Below, piece by piece: positions 38,871-47,917 of a stretch of 64,000 bases of DNA. The first letter of the stretch is position 1, and the number at the start of each line of letters is the position of its first letter. Made by a program: the position numbers and the translations under genes. The notes below the pieces were generated by a model, which saw only the letters and a list, made by a program, of their open reading frames with translations, had not been told where the DNA came from and searched no databases. Source of the stretch: Promicromonospora sp049532985 (GTDB taxonomy: Bacteria; Actinomycetota; Actinomycetes; Actinomycetales; Cellulomonadaceae); NCBI RefSeq assembly GCF_049532985.1, contig NZ_CP186693.1, positions 2,728,001 to 2,792,000 on the forward strand. The letters run 5' to 3'.

Positions 38871-40187
38871 GTGACCCCAGCATCATCGGTACCGCGGCCC
38901 GTGCGGCTGAGCGACGTCGCCGAACGCACCCCGCTCGTGGCGACGACGTCGTCGCCCGACGCGAACGCGGTGTACGAGCAGCTCCGTGAGCGCTGGGGAT
39001 CGATCGCCCCGATCGACCTGGAGCCCGGCGTGCCGGGCTGGCTGGTGCTGGGGCACGCGGCGGCGGTCGGGATGCTGCGCGACGACCACACCTTCATCAA
39101 GGACCCGTCGATCTGGAACGGTCACGGCAAGGGCCTGCTCGGGCCGGGGTCGGGCCTGCACCTGGTGCTCGCCCAGGCGCCGAAGCCCACCCTCGCGGAC
39201 GCCGACGGCGCCAAGCACGCCCGGCTGCGCCCACCCGTGGACGACGCGCTGGAGCAGGTCGACGAGGCCCGGGCCGGCGCCATCACCCGCCGGCTGTGCG
39301 GCATGCTCATCGACCGGTTCGAGGACCGCGGCCGCGCCGACCTGGTGGCCGAGTACGCCGCCGTCGTCCCGTTCCTGGTGCTGTCCGAGCTGGACGGCCT
39401 GGAACCGGGTCAGGCGCAGCGGCTGCAGGAGATCACCCGGGCGATCTTCGAGGCCGGAGCCGATGCCCGCGCGCTGACCGACGAGCTGCGCGAGATCGTC
39501 ACGGGGCACATCGCGTACAGCCGCGAGCGCGGCACGCGGGACATCGCCGGCGTGCTGTCGGTGCACGAGAACTTCGAGAACGACCTCGAGCGCGCGCAGA
39601 CGCTGACGGCCATCACGGCGGCGGCGACGGAGTCGCTCATGGCCTGGGTGGCACAGACCCTGGTGCTGATCCTGAGCGACCCGCGCTTCTCCCACCGGGT
39701 CTCGGGAGGCCGGCTGCACATCGACGACGCCCTCGACGAGGTGCTGTGGCGCTCGACGACCAACCCGAACCTCATGCCCCGGTTCGCGGTGCGCGACGTG
39801 GTGGTCGACGGCAAGCTCATCGAGCGCGGCGACCCGGTGGTCGTGGCCGTGCACGCGGCCAACCACGACCCGCTGGTGCAGTCCGACGACCCGTGGGAGA
39901 CCGTGGGCAACCGGGCCTACCTGTCGTTCGGTGCGGGTGCGCACCGCTGCCCCGCCCCGCGCCTGGGCCGGGTCGTCGCCCGCATCGCGGTGGCCGAGCT
40001 GCTGCAGCGCCTGCAGCTGACGCTGGTCGGCGACCCCGACCGGGTCGAGTGGGCCACCAGCCCGTGGATGCGCTTCCCGGCGCGCCTGCCCGTGACGTTC
40101 CCCTCCCCGCGGCAGCAGCCCCCGTACGGGAGCTGGGGCGCCGACGCCGAGGACGACGACCCGGTGGGCTCCCCGCTCGGTCGCTGA
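38871..40187 (+). CDS. Cytochrome P450 with an altered K-helix motif
   Basis: A 438-residue soluble bacterial-type P450. The haem-thiolate loop is LSFGAGAHRCPAPRLGR with Cys360, and the C-helix has KHARLRPPV. The usual K-helix ExxR reads Glu290-Val-Leu-Trp293, with Arg displaced to 294. The I-helix reads AAATES rather than AGxxT. Loss of ExxR has been reported for the Streptomyces CYP157 family, which this resembles. GTG at 38871 follows GAGAGGAGA. No ferredoxin or reductase gene is adjacent. Divergent from the sulfotransferase gene. Confidence 0.9.
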   Translation: MTPASSVPRPVRLSDVAERTPLVATTSSPDANAVYEQLRERWGSIAPIDLEPGVPGWLVLGHAAAVGMLRDDHTFIKDPSIWNGHGKGLLGPGSGLHLVLAQAPKPTLADADGAKHARLRPPVDDALEQVDEARAGAITRRLCGMLIDRFEDRGRADLVAEYAAVVPFLVLSELDGLEPGQAQRLQEITRAIFEAGADARALTDELREIVTGHIAYSRERGTRDIAGVLSVHENFENDLERAQTLTAITAAATESLMAWVAQTLVLILSDPRFSHRVSGGRLHIDDALDEVLWRSTTNPNLMPRFAVRDVVVDGKLIERGDPVVVAVHAANHDPLVQSDDPWETVGNRAYLSFGAGAHRCPAPRLGRVVARIAVAELLQRLQLTLVGDPDRVEWATSPWMRFPARLPVTFPSPRQQPPYGSWGADAEDDDPVGSPLGR

Positions 40188-40257
40188 CGCCGCACCACGC
40201 TGACCAGGACATCTGCCGGCTGAGCGCCGACTGCCGGGTTGTTCCGCGCCACCATTC

Positions 40258-40354
40258 TGTGATCACTTCTGTTATTAGTTGTGATCTTTCGCGGCTCGCA
40301 CCTCGGTGAGATCTGGCGCGCCGATTGACAGAACCGCACAGAGTCGGCCATTGT
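40258..40354 (+). promoter_or_regulatory. Candidate operator repeats and promoter of the carbohydrate locus
   Basis: Two direct copies of TGTGATC (40258-40264 and 40280-40286) are 22 bp apart, flanking TTCTGTTATTAGT, in an AT-rich island unlike the surrounding DNA. About 40 bp further on, TTGACA (40325-40330) and CATTGT (40349-40354), 18 bp apart, form a plausible promoter ahead of the first permease gene. Direct repeats spaced by two helical turns suit a DeoR-family repressor, such as the one encoded at 48.9-49.7 kb. Confidence 0.5.
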
Positions 40355-40401
40355 TGCGCTCGCACCCGGCAGTCCGCCCTCGACGACGAGGAACATCAGC
40401 G

Positions 40402-41328
40402 ATGTCAGCTTCACAGTTTGAAACTCTTCAGCACACTACTTCACATTCGCCACCACGGCGGCTCAGCGACGGCCAGTTCGCCCTGCTCCTGCTCCTGCCC
40501 GGCGGCGCCCTGCTGCTCGGCGTGGTGCTGTACCCGCTCGTCGCGGCACTGGTGACGGCGTTCTTCGAGCAGAGCCTGGTCGTCCCTGGCCGCACGTTCG
40601 TCGGCCTGGCGAACATCGTCGACGTCCTGACCGGCGACTTCCCCCGCTTGCTGTGGCAGACCCTGGTCTTCACGGTCGGCACGACGGTCTTCCCGTTCGT
40701 CATCGGCTTCGCGCTGGCGCTGGCCCTGAACACCCGCATCCGCGGCGCCAAGGTGCTGCGCGGCCTCATGCTCATCCCCTGGCTGGTGCCCGGCGTCGTC
40801 GTGTCGTTCCTGTGGATGTGGATCTTCAACGCCAACTACGGCGTGCTGAACGCGCTCCTGGAGGCGGTCGGCCTCATCGACGGCGCCGTGCCCTGGCTCG
40901 CCCAGCCCGGTACCGCGATGACGGCCGTGGTGGTGGCCAAGACCTGGCAGTCCTTCCCCTGGATGATGGTCATGCTGCTGGCCGGCCTGCAGACGGTGCC
41001 GCGCGAGCTGCACGAGGCCGCGGAGATGGACGGCGCCGGCACCGTGCGCCGCTTCTTCTCGATCACGCTGCCCCAGGTCAAGGGCATCGTCGGCCTGGTG
41101 CTGCTGCTGGAGCTCATCTGGAACTTCCAGCACTTCGACATCATCTACGTGCTCACCGGCGGCGGGCCCGCCGGCGCCACGCAGACGTTCGCGACCGCCG
41201 TCTACGAGACCGCCTTCCACGGGTTCGACCTCGGGCACGCCGGCGCGCTCGGGCTGCTCTGGATGGTCCTGCTGATGGGCCTCGTCGTCGTGTACATCCG
41301 CTTCTCGGAGAAGGGAGAGGCGAAGTGA
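40402..41328 (+). CDS. Carbohydrate ABC transporter permease (MalF/UgpA type)
   Basis: Inner-membrane permease of 308 residues with six membrane helices. The N-terminus before the first helix is short (MSASQFETLQHTTS). The conserved cytoplasmic EAA loop reads ELHEAAEMDGAGTVRRFFSI, and the family sequence FQHFDIIYVLTGGGPAGAT follows. ATG at 40402 was chosen over an upstream GTG-type start because the longer version adds only Arg/Pro-rich sequence. First gene of the locus, ending in a GTGA overlap with the second permease. No ATPase gene is present; such importers usually share an MsiK-type ATPase encoded elsewhere. Confidence 0.93.
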   Translation: MSASQFETLQHTTSHSPPRRLSDGQFALLLLLPGGALLLGVVLYPLVAALVTAFFEQSLVVPGRTFVGLANIVDVLTGDFPRLLWQTLVFTVGTTVFPFVIGFALALALNTRIRGAKVLRGLMLIPWLVPGVVVSFLWMWIFNANYGVLNALLEAVGLIDGAVPWLAQPGTAMTAVVVAKTWQSFPWMMVMLLAGLQTVPRELHEAAEMDGAGTVRRFFSITLPQVKGIVGLVLLLELIWNFQHFDIIYVLTGGGPAGATQTFATAVYETAFHGFDLGHAGALGLLWMVLLMGLVVVYIRFSEKGEAK

Positions 41329-42251
41329 GCGCGCTGACGCCGACCCGCACCCCCGCCCCTGCGCCGGCCGGCCAGGACGCCACCACGCCCCCGCCCCGCC
41401 CGGTGCGGCGCAGCCCCCTGCGTTCCGAGCGGCGCGGCGTGCGCATCGCCGCGTGGTCCACCGTGGTGGTCTTCGGCGGGTTCGCCCTGCTGCCGGTGTA
41501 CTGGCTGCTCGCCACCGCGCTCACCCCGCGCGACCAGGTCTTCGCCTACCCGCCCCGGCTGTTCCCCGCGGCGCCGACGCTCGACGCCTTCGCCGCGCTG
41601 GCCGGCAACGAGCAGCTGTTCGTCTACCTGCGCAACAGCCTGCTGGTGTCGGTGCTCACCGCCGTGCTCTCGGTGCTGGTCTCGGCGTACATGGGCTACT
41701 CGTTCTCCAAGTTCCGCTACCGCGGGCGCCGGTCGCTCATGTACTTCGTGCTCGCCTCGCAGATGTTCCCCCAGGCGCTGCTGCTGGTGACGCTCTACTC
41801 GCTGTTCAGCGCGTACGGCCTGCTCAACACCTACACCGCCCTGGTGCTGAGCTTCACCACGTTCACGCTGCCGCTGTGCGTGTGGATGCTCAAGGGGTTC
41901 TTCGACACCGTCCCCGACGAGCTCATCGAGGCGGCCCGCGTGGACGGCGCCTCGCGGCTGCGGATCATCCACTCGATCGTGCTGCCGCTGTCGGCCCCGG
42001 GCCTCATCGCCGCCGGGCTGTTCGCCTTCGTGCGCGGCTGGAACGACTTCATCTTCGCCCTCACACTCGCCGGCCCCGAGAAGCAGACCCTGCCGCCGGG
42101 CCTCGTGAACACGTTCGTGGGCGAGGCGTCCACCGCCTGGCCCGAGCTCATGGCCGCGTCCCTGGTGGTCTCGCTGCCGGTGGCCATCGCCTTCATCGCC
42201 CTGCAGAAGTACCTGGTCGGCGGCCTCACCGCCGGCGCAGTCAAGGGCTGA
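41325..42251 (+). CDS. Carbohydrate ABC transporter permease (MalG/UgpE type)
   Basis: Second CUT1-family permease, 308 residues. A Pro/Arg-rich cytoplasmic N-terminus of about 38 residues leads into six membrane helices. The EAA loop is ELIEAARVDGASRLRIIHSI, followed by FVRGWNDFIFALTL. The end QKYLVGGLTAGAVKG is the classic MalG-type C-terminus. GTG at 41325 overlaps the stop of the first permease gene, so the two are produced together and form the channel. Confidence 0.94.
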   Translation: MSALTPTRTPAPAPAGQDATTPPPRPVRRSPLRSERRGVRIAAWSTVVVFGGFALLPVYWLLATALTPRDQVFAYPPRLFPAAPTLDAFAALAGNEQLFVYLRNSLLVSVLTAVLSVLVSAYMGYSFSKFRYRGRRSLMYFVLASQMFPQALLLVTLYSLFSAYGLLNTYTALVLSFTTFTLPLCVWMLKGFFDTVPDELIEAARVDGASRLRIIHSIVLPLSAPGLIAAGLFAFVRGWNDFIFALTLAGPEKQTLPPGLVNTFVGEASTAWPELMAASLVVSLPVAIAFIALQKYLVGGLTAGAVKG

Positions 42252-42328
42252 CGGCGCCCGGCGGCACCACCGCCGGCGTCCCGGCCCGTAGTCCCCGTAT
42301 GCCCGACCCCTCATCGTGGAGGATTCCC

Positions 42329-43645
42329 ATGCCCGCACACCCCGCCCTCGACACGACCACCCTGTCCCGCCGTCGCCTGCTGCAGCTGCTCGGCCTCGGC
42401 GCGGGCACGCTCACGCTGGCCGCCTGCGTGCCCGAGGCCGGCCCCGCCGCGCCCCAGGCCGCGAGCACCGCGGCCGCCGGGGCGAAGACCGACTTCAGCT
42501 TCGCCTCCTGGTCGCTGACCGAGGAGACGGCCGCCCCGGCGATCCGCGAGCTGCTGGGCCAGTACTCCGAGGCGAACGACGTCACTGTCCGCGAGGTCTC
42601 CTACCCGTACAACGAGTACATCAGCCAGCTCACGCTGCAGGTCAAGGGCGGCCAGGTCACGGGCGCCGTGCACGTGGACGTCGCGTGGCTCGGCTCGCTG
42701 GCCGCGCTCGGCAAGCTGCAGGACCTGGGCCCACTCGCCCAGGGCACCGACTACACGCAGGCGGGGCTCACGGCGTCGCGGTTCGACGGCGTGCAGTACG
42801 GGCTGCCGTGGAACATCGGCGCGATCGGCCTCATCGCCAACTCGGGCCTGCTGGAGCAGGCCGGGATCGGCGACGCGCCCGCGACGATCGACGAGTTCGA
42901 GACCGCGCTCAAGGACCTCAAGAAGCTCGGCGGCGGCGTGGTCCCCTACGCGGCGTCCACGAAGGCGGCACAGCTCAAGGACGTGCTGATCTGGATGGAG
43001 ACGTTCGGCAGCCCGCTGCTCGACGGCGACACGGTGACGATCGGCGACGACGCGAGCGTCGAGGCCGTCACCTGGTACAAGTCGCTCTACGACCAGGGCC
43101 TCATCGCGCCCGACGTCGACCGGTTCGACGCGCGGTCGCTGTTCGCCCAGGGCCGCGCCGCGATCTACGACGACGCGATCGTCGGCCGGGACGCGGTGGT
43201 CACCGAGTCGCCCGACAAGAAGCTCGCGGACAAGCTCACGGCCTGGTCGCGTCCCGTGCTCGCCGCGGGCGACACCCCGCGCGCGCTGGTCTGGGGCGGC
43301 GCCGTCGCCGTCGTCCAGGGGGACGGCGCGGAGACCGCAGCCGACTTCGCGAAGTGGATGACGTCGGACGTCGAGGTCGCGAAGCAGTACTTCGCGGCGC
43401 GCGGTCTGCCGCCGGCCACCGAGTCGGCGCTGGCGCTGCCGGAGGTGGCGGACGACGCGTTCGGCGCGCAGTTCGCCGAGCGGATCACCGCCACCGCCAC
43501 CACCAACCCGTTCTGGGTCTACCCGCAGTACGCCCAGATCGAGACGGTCATCGCCGAGCAGGTCCAGGCGGTGCTGGTGGGCAGCGCGGAGCCGAAGGCC
43601 GCGATGGCGAAGGCCGGCGAGGCCGCTCAGAAGCTCGTCGGCTGA
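42329..43645 (+). CDS. Extracellular sugar-binding lipoprotein (SBP family 1)
   Basis: Solute-binding protein of 438 residues. Its N-terminus SRRRLLQLLGLGAGTLTLAAC combines a twin-arginine-like signal with a lipobox cysteine near residue 31, so it is probably a Tat-exported lipoprotein. Mature-part features such as WNIGAIGLIANSGLLEQAGI and WGGAVAVVQGDG are those of CUT1 sugar-binding proteins. ATG at 42329 follows GTGGAGG. It lies 78 bp after the permease genes and delivers the ligand to them. The specific sugar cannot be read from the sequence. Confidence 0.93.
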   Translation: MPAHPALDTTTLSRRRLLQLLGLGAGTLTLAACVPEAGPAAPQAASTAAAGAKTDFSFASWSLTEETAAPAIRELLGQYSEANDVTVREVSYPYNEYISQLTLQVKGGQVTGAVHVDVAWLGSLAALGKLQDLGPLAQGTDYTQAGLTASRFDGVQYGLPWNIGAIGLIANSGLLEQAGIGDAPATIDEFETALKDLKKLGGGVVPYAASTKAAQLKDVLIWMETFGSPLLDGDTVTIGDDASVEAVTWYKSLYDQGLIAPDVDRFDARSLFAQGRAAIYDDAIVGRDAVVTESPDKKLADKLTAWSRPVLAAGDTPRALVWGGAVAVVQGDGAETAADFAKWMTSDVEVAKQYFAARGLPPATESALALPEVADDAFGAQFAERITATATTNPFWVYPQYAQIETVIAEQVQAVLVGSAEPKAAMAKAGEAAQKLVG

Positions 43646-43701
43646 CGGCGCCGCGACACGTGTTCGTTCCCGCAGTCATCCCCACGGTTCAAGGAGGAAC
43701 C

Positions 43702-45561
43702 ATGCGACGACAGCACCACCCCGGTCCCCGTGCCGTCACGGCCGCCCTCGCGGCGGCCGTGACCCTCGGCGCCGCCCTGCCCGTGCCGGCCGCCGCCGCG
43801 CCCGCCCCGGCGGCCGCGGCCCGGCACGCGGCGCAGGTCGACCAGCTGCCCTTCACGGTCGACTCGTCCAACCAGGCGGGCTGGTGGAAGCCGCTCGACG
43901 TGGTCGGCGGCGTCACCTACGTCGCCTACAACGCGCCCGGTCCCACGGCCGCCACGCACGAGGTGCACGTGGCCGCGCGCGGTGCGGACGGCGACTGGAC
44001 CGACGGCTGCCTGCGGACGGCCGACGGCAGCTGCGCCACGTTCGCGGACGACAACGGCCACAACCAGCCCTCGATCGTGGTGGACGGCGACGGACACGTG
44101 CACGCGTTCGTCTCCATGCACCACGAGCAGTGGAACTACTTCCGCACCACGACGCCGGGCGACGTCACCTCGCTGGTGGACGTCTCGGCGCAGATGCCGG
44201 ACCAGGACCTCGCCATCACCTACCCGGTGACCGCCCGCGGCGCGGACGGCGACGTCTACGTCATGGCCCGGGCGGGTGCGGACCAGCGGCAGGCCCGGAC
44301 GGGCAACCTGTACCGCTTCGACACCTCGGCCGGCACGTGGTCGCGCGTCGCGGTGGTCGCCGACGCGCAGGGCCACTCGTTCTACCCGGACGACCTCAAG
44401 GTGGGCACGGACGGCCGCGTGCACGTGCTGTGGGAGTGGGGGCCCTGGCCCGCCGACCCGTCACGGCACCTGGGCTCGTACGCCGTGTACGACCCGGCCG
44501 ACGGCTCGTTCCGCGACGTCACGGGCGCCGCTCTCGCCACCCCGATCACGCCGTCGACGCCGGGCGCCGTGATCTACCAGCCGTACACCGCGGGCGAGGA
44601 CATCGGCTCGTACTGGCCGGCCCTGCAGACCGCGAAGCTCGCCGTGCACGGTGACGAGCTGGACGGCATCGCCTACCGGTTCCGCACCGAGGGCGTCACC
44701 GCGTTCGACGGCTACGACGTCCGGTACGCCCGCTGGGACGGCGCCGCCTGGCAGCGCGAGACCGTGCTCGACCTGGCCGGGCTCGGGCCGGGCGTCGAGA
44801 CGTCGGCGGCCATCGAGACGACGTCGGCGGGCGCCACCACGCGGGTGTACGCGGTGGTGGAGACCACCTCCTGCGTGACGGGCCAGCGCAGCGCCGTCGT
44901 GCGCGCCGAGCAGGTGCGGGGCGAGAGCACCTGGCGGTTCGGCACGGTCGGCGAGCCGCAGACGGGTGCCCAGCGGCTGAGCGCCGTCACCGGGCCGACC
45001 GGCACGGACACGATGTACCTGACGGTCCCCAGCGCCGGGCTGCTGTTCCACGCCGCGCTGCCCCGCACGGCCGGCACGCCCGAGGGCGGCACCGCCGCCG
45101 ACGTCGTGGCGGACCTGCGCGGGGAGGCCACCCGGGTCAACGTGGCCCGGGGCGCGGACGTGACCGTGTCCTCGACGCTGCGCGCCGACACCGGCGGCGA
45201 GCTCGCGGTGGACGGCTCCTGCACGGACGCCAGCCGCTGGATCTCCGCCCTGGAGGACACCCAGCCGGTGCTGACCGCCGACTGGGGCACGCCCACGGCC
45301 GTCGACACGGTCCGCGTGCGCAGCGGCTACAGCAAGGCCACCGGCACGGCCGACGTGCTGCGCGCCTTCTCCGTCGAGCTGCACACGGCCGACGGCTGGG
45401 TCCCGGTGGGCCAGGTCAGCGGCAGCACGCAGGGCACGGTCACCCTCACGTTCCCCGCCGCCACGGCCGACCAGGTGCGGCTGCTGGTCACCGACCCGTC
45501 GGCGTCGGCCACCGACGTCGCGCGGGTCTACGAGGTCGAGGCCCTCGCCGCCGACGACTAG
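43702..45561 (+). CDS. Secreted BNR_4 beta-propeller protein with C-terminal discoidin domain, putative glycan lyase or hydrolase
   Basis: Secreted protein of 619 residues. An Ala-rich signal peptide (about 1-32) precedes a beta-propeller of the BNR_4 type, recognised from NGHNQPSIVVDGDGHVHAFV and FRTTTPGDVTS. The final 130 residues form an F5/8 type C (discoidin) carbohydrate-binding module (ADVTVSSTLRADTGGELAVD...). BNR_4 proteins include enzymes acting on rhamnose-glucuronate linkages (CAZy PL42/GH145), so a lyase or glycosidase on a branched polysaccharide is plausible but unproven. RBS AAGGAGG precedes ATG 43702. It follows the transporter genes and probably makes their cargo. Confidence 0.82.
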   Translation: MRRQHHPGPRAVTAALAAAVTLGAALPVPAAAAPAPAAAARHAAQVDQLPFTVDSSNQAGWWKPLDVVGGVTYVAYNAPGPTAATHEVHVAARGADGDWTDGCLRTADGSCATFADDNGHNQPSIVVDGDGHVHAFVSMHHEQWNYFRTTTPGDVTSLVDVSAQMPDQDLAITYPVTARGADGDVYVMARAGADQRQARTGNLYRFDTSAGTWSRVAVVADAQGHSFYPDDLKVGTDGRVHVLWEWGPWPADPSRHLGSYAVYDPADGSFRDVTGAALATPITPSTPGAVIYQPYTAGEDIGSYWPALQTAKLAVHGDELDGIAYRFRTEGVTAFDGYDVRYARWDGAAWQRETVLDLAGLGPGVETSAAIETTSAGATTRVYAVVETTSCVTGQRSAVVRAEQVRGESTWRFGTVGEPQTGAQRLSAVTGPTGTDTMYLTVPSAGLLFHAALPRTAGTPEGGTAADVVADLRGEATRVNVARGADVTVSSTLRADTGGELAVDGSCTDASRWISALEDTQPVLTADWGTPTAVDTVRVRSGYSKATGTADVLRAFSVELHTADGWVPVGQVSGSTQGTVTLTFPAATADQVRLLVTDPSASATDVARVYEVEALAADD

Positions 45562-45634
45562 CCCGCTCCACCCCGCACGCCCGCCCGGCACACCCACCAG
45601 CACTCTTGACCAGCACTGAGGAAACAAGGAGAAC

Positions 45635-47917
45635 ATGCGCACCCAGACGGTAGAAGCCGACATCGTCGTCGTCGGAGGGGGCCTCGCCGGCGTCTGTGCC
45701 GCCGTCGCGGCCGCCCGGATGGGCCGGCAGGTCGTGCTGATCAACAACCGGCCGGTGCTCGGCGGCAACTCGTCGTCCGAGGTGCGGGTGTGGGTGTGCG
45801 GGGCGACCGCGCACGGCAACCAGCGATGGGCCCGGGAGACCGGGATCATCGGCGAGATGTACGTCGAGAACCAGTACCGCAACCCCGAGGGGAACCCGGT
45901 CTACTGGGACGACGTCGTGCTGGACACCGTGCGTCGCGAGCAGAACATCCGGCTGTTCCTGAACACCGACGTCCGCGAGGTGCGCGCCACCGGGCCCGAC
46001 GACGCCCGGCGCATCGAGTCCGTGACCGGCTGGACCATGGCGTCGGAGATCCTGACCACCTTCACCGCACCGGTCTTCCTGGACTGCACCGGCGACGGGC
46101 TCGTGGGGCACCTCGCGGGCGCCCGGTACCGGCTGGGCAAGGAGAGCCACGACGAGTTCGGCGAGGAGTGGGCACCCCCGGAGCCCGTGCGCGAGTTCCT
46201 GGGGTCCACGCTCCTCTTCTACACGAAGGACCTGGGGCACCCGGTGAAGTACGTGGCGCCGGAGAGCGCCATCGACATCTCGGGCACCCCCATCCCCGAG
46301 CACCGCATCATCCGCAGCGGCGACTCCGGCGCGCACTACTGGTGGATCGAGTGGGGCGGCGAGCTCGACACGGTCGACGACAACGAGCGGATCCGCGACG
46401 AGTTGCGCGGCGTCATCCTCGGCATCTGGGACCACATCAAGAACTCCGGGAAGTTCGACGCCGACAACCTGACCCTCGAGTGGATCGGCAACGTGCCCGG
46501 CAAGCGCGAGTACCGCCGGTTCGTGGGCGACTACACGCTGCACCAGGGCGACATCGTGGGCCAGACCGAGTTCGCCGACGGCGTCGCGTTCGGCGGCTGG
46601 TCCATCGACCTGCACCCCGCGCAGGGCATGTACGCCACCGGGGCAGGGGCCCTGCAGCGCTTCTCCGACGGCGTCTTCGAGATCCCCTACCGGTCCCTGT
46701 ACTCCGTGAACGTGGAGAACATGCTGTTCGCGGGCCGTGACGTCTCGGCCACGCACATCGCGTTCGGCGCCGCGCGCGTCATGGCCACCTGCGGCGCCAT
46801 GGGCCAGGCCGCGGGCACCGCGGCGGCCCTGTGCGTCGAGCACGGCACCACGCCGCGCGGCGTGTACACCGACCACCTGGACAAGCTGCGCCAGACGCTG
46901 CTGGCCTGGGACGCTCCCCTGGTCGGCGTCGCGAACGCCGACGAGCGGGACCTGGCCCGGCGCGCCCGCGTGACGGCGTCGAGCACCACCACGACCGTCG
47001 CCGCCCCGGTGGCCGCCACGACCGGCGACCCGTACGACGACTTCGACGTGCACGACCTCGACGTCGACCTGGGCATCGCGCTGCCCGTGCACCCGCGCCT
47101 GGACAGCGTGGACCTGCTCGTCTCGGCCCGGAACGACACGACGCTCCGGGTGGAGGTGTACTCCACCGGCAAGAAGCAGAACGTGGTGCCCGCGCACCTG
47201 GAGTCGGCGACCGACGTCGTCGTGCCCGCCGGTGACCACCGCTGGGTCACGGCCCACGTGCCGTTCGCCCCGGAGGTGCCGCAGAACGCCGTGGTGGTGC
47301 TCCGCGCCAACCCCGACCTGGCCGTGCACACCACGGCCGCGCTGCCGCCCGGGGTGCTCACCCTGGTGCACCGCGTCGACAGCGACGACCAGAACGTGCA
47401 GATCAGCACCGACGAGCTGCTCGTGCAGTGGCCCACCAAGCCGCTGCGCGGCCGGTCCATCGTCTTCCGGACCGCCCCCGAGACGCACGCGCTCGCGCCC
47501 GAGCGGGCGACGTCGGGCTACCACCGCAACCACGGCGGGCCGAACATGTGGGCCTCGGCGCCCCTGTCCCCCGGCCGCGAGGAGTGGCTGCGCCTGGACT
47601 GGGACGAGCCCGTGACCCCGGGCGAGGTGCGGGTCGTGCTCGACGACGACCTCGACGTCGAGCTCAACACGCTGCACCACCACCGCACCCCCCACGAGAT
47701 CCTGCCCACGCTGGTGAAGGACTACCGCGTCGAGGTGCTGCCGCACGACGGGCCGGACTGGGTCACCGTCGCGGCCGTGACCGGCAACCGGCAGCGGCTG
47801 CGCGTGCACCCCCTGCCGGACGACCTCGGTGCCGTCCGCTCCGCCCGCCTCGTGGTCGGCGCCACCAACGGTGCCGAGCAGGCCCGCGTGGTCGCGTTCC
47901 GGGTCCAGGAGCGGTGA
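45635..47917 (+). CDS. FAD-dependent oxidoreductase with C-terminal beta-sandwich
   Basis: A 760-residue cytoplasmic protein. The FAD-binding fold begins at once: IVVVGGGLAGVCAAVAAARM (residues 10-29) and VLINNRPVLGGNSSSEVRVW; a second cofactor motif is NMLFAGRDVSATHIAFGAAR. This is the FAD_oxidored (PF12831-like) family, common in polysaccharide loci and often mislabelled as xanthan lyase. The C-terminal part (about 450-760) is beta-rich and discoidin-like. ATG at 45635 follows AAGGAG. It probably oxidises a sugar or sugar acid released by the upstream enzyme. Its stop overlaps the LacI-like gene (TGATG). Confidence 0.85.
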   Translation: MRTQTVEADIVVVGGGLAGVCAAVAAARMGRQVVLINNRPVLGGNSSSEVRVWVCGATAHGNQRWARETGIIGEMYVENQYRNPEGNPVYWDDVVLDTVRREQNIRLFLNTDVREVRATGPDDARRIESVTGWTMASEILTTFTAPVFLDCTGDGLVGHLAGARYRLGKESHDEFGEEWAPPEPVREFLGSTLLFYTKDLGHPVKYVAPESAIDISGTPIPEHRIIRSGDSGAHYWWIEWGGELDTVDDNERIRDELRGVILGIWDHIKNSGKFDADNLTLEWIGNVPGKREYRRFVGDYTLHQGDIVGQTEFADGVAFGGWSIDLHPAQGMYATGAGALQRFSDGVFEIPYRSLYSVNVENMLFAGRDVSATHIAFGAARVMATCGAMGQAAGTAAALCVEHGTTPRGVYTDHLDKLRQTLLAWDAPLVGVANADERDLARRARVTASSTTTTVAAPVAATTGDPYDDFDVHDLDVDLGIALPVHPRLDSVDLLVSARNDTTLRVEVYSTGKKQNVVPAHLESATDVVVPAGDHRWVTAHVPFAPEVPQNAVVVLRANPDLAVHTTAALPPGVLTLVHRVDSDDQNVQISTDELLVQWPTKPLRGRSIVFRTAPETHALAPERATSGYHRNHGGPNMWASAPLSPGREEWLRLDWDEPVTPGEVRVVLDDDLDVELNTLHHHRTPHEILPTLVKDYRVEVLPHDGPDWVTVAAVTGNRQRLRVHPLPDDLGAVRSARLVVGATNGAEQARVVAFRVQER

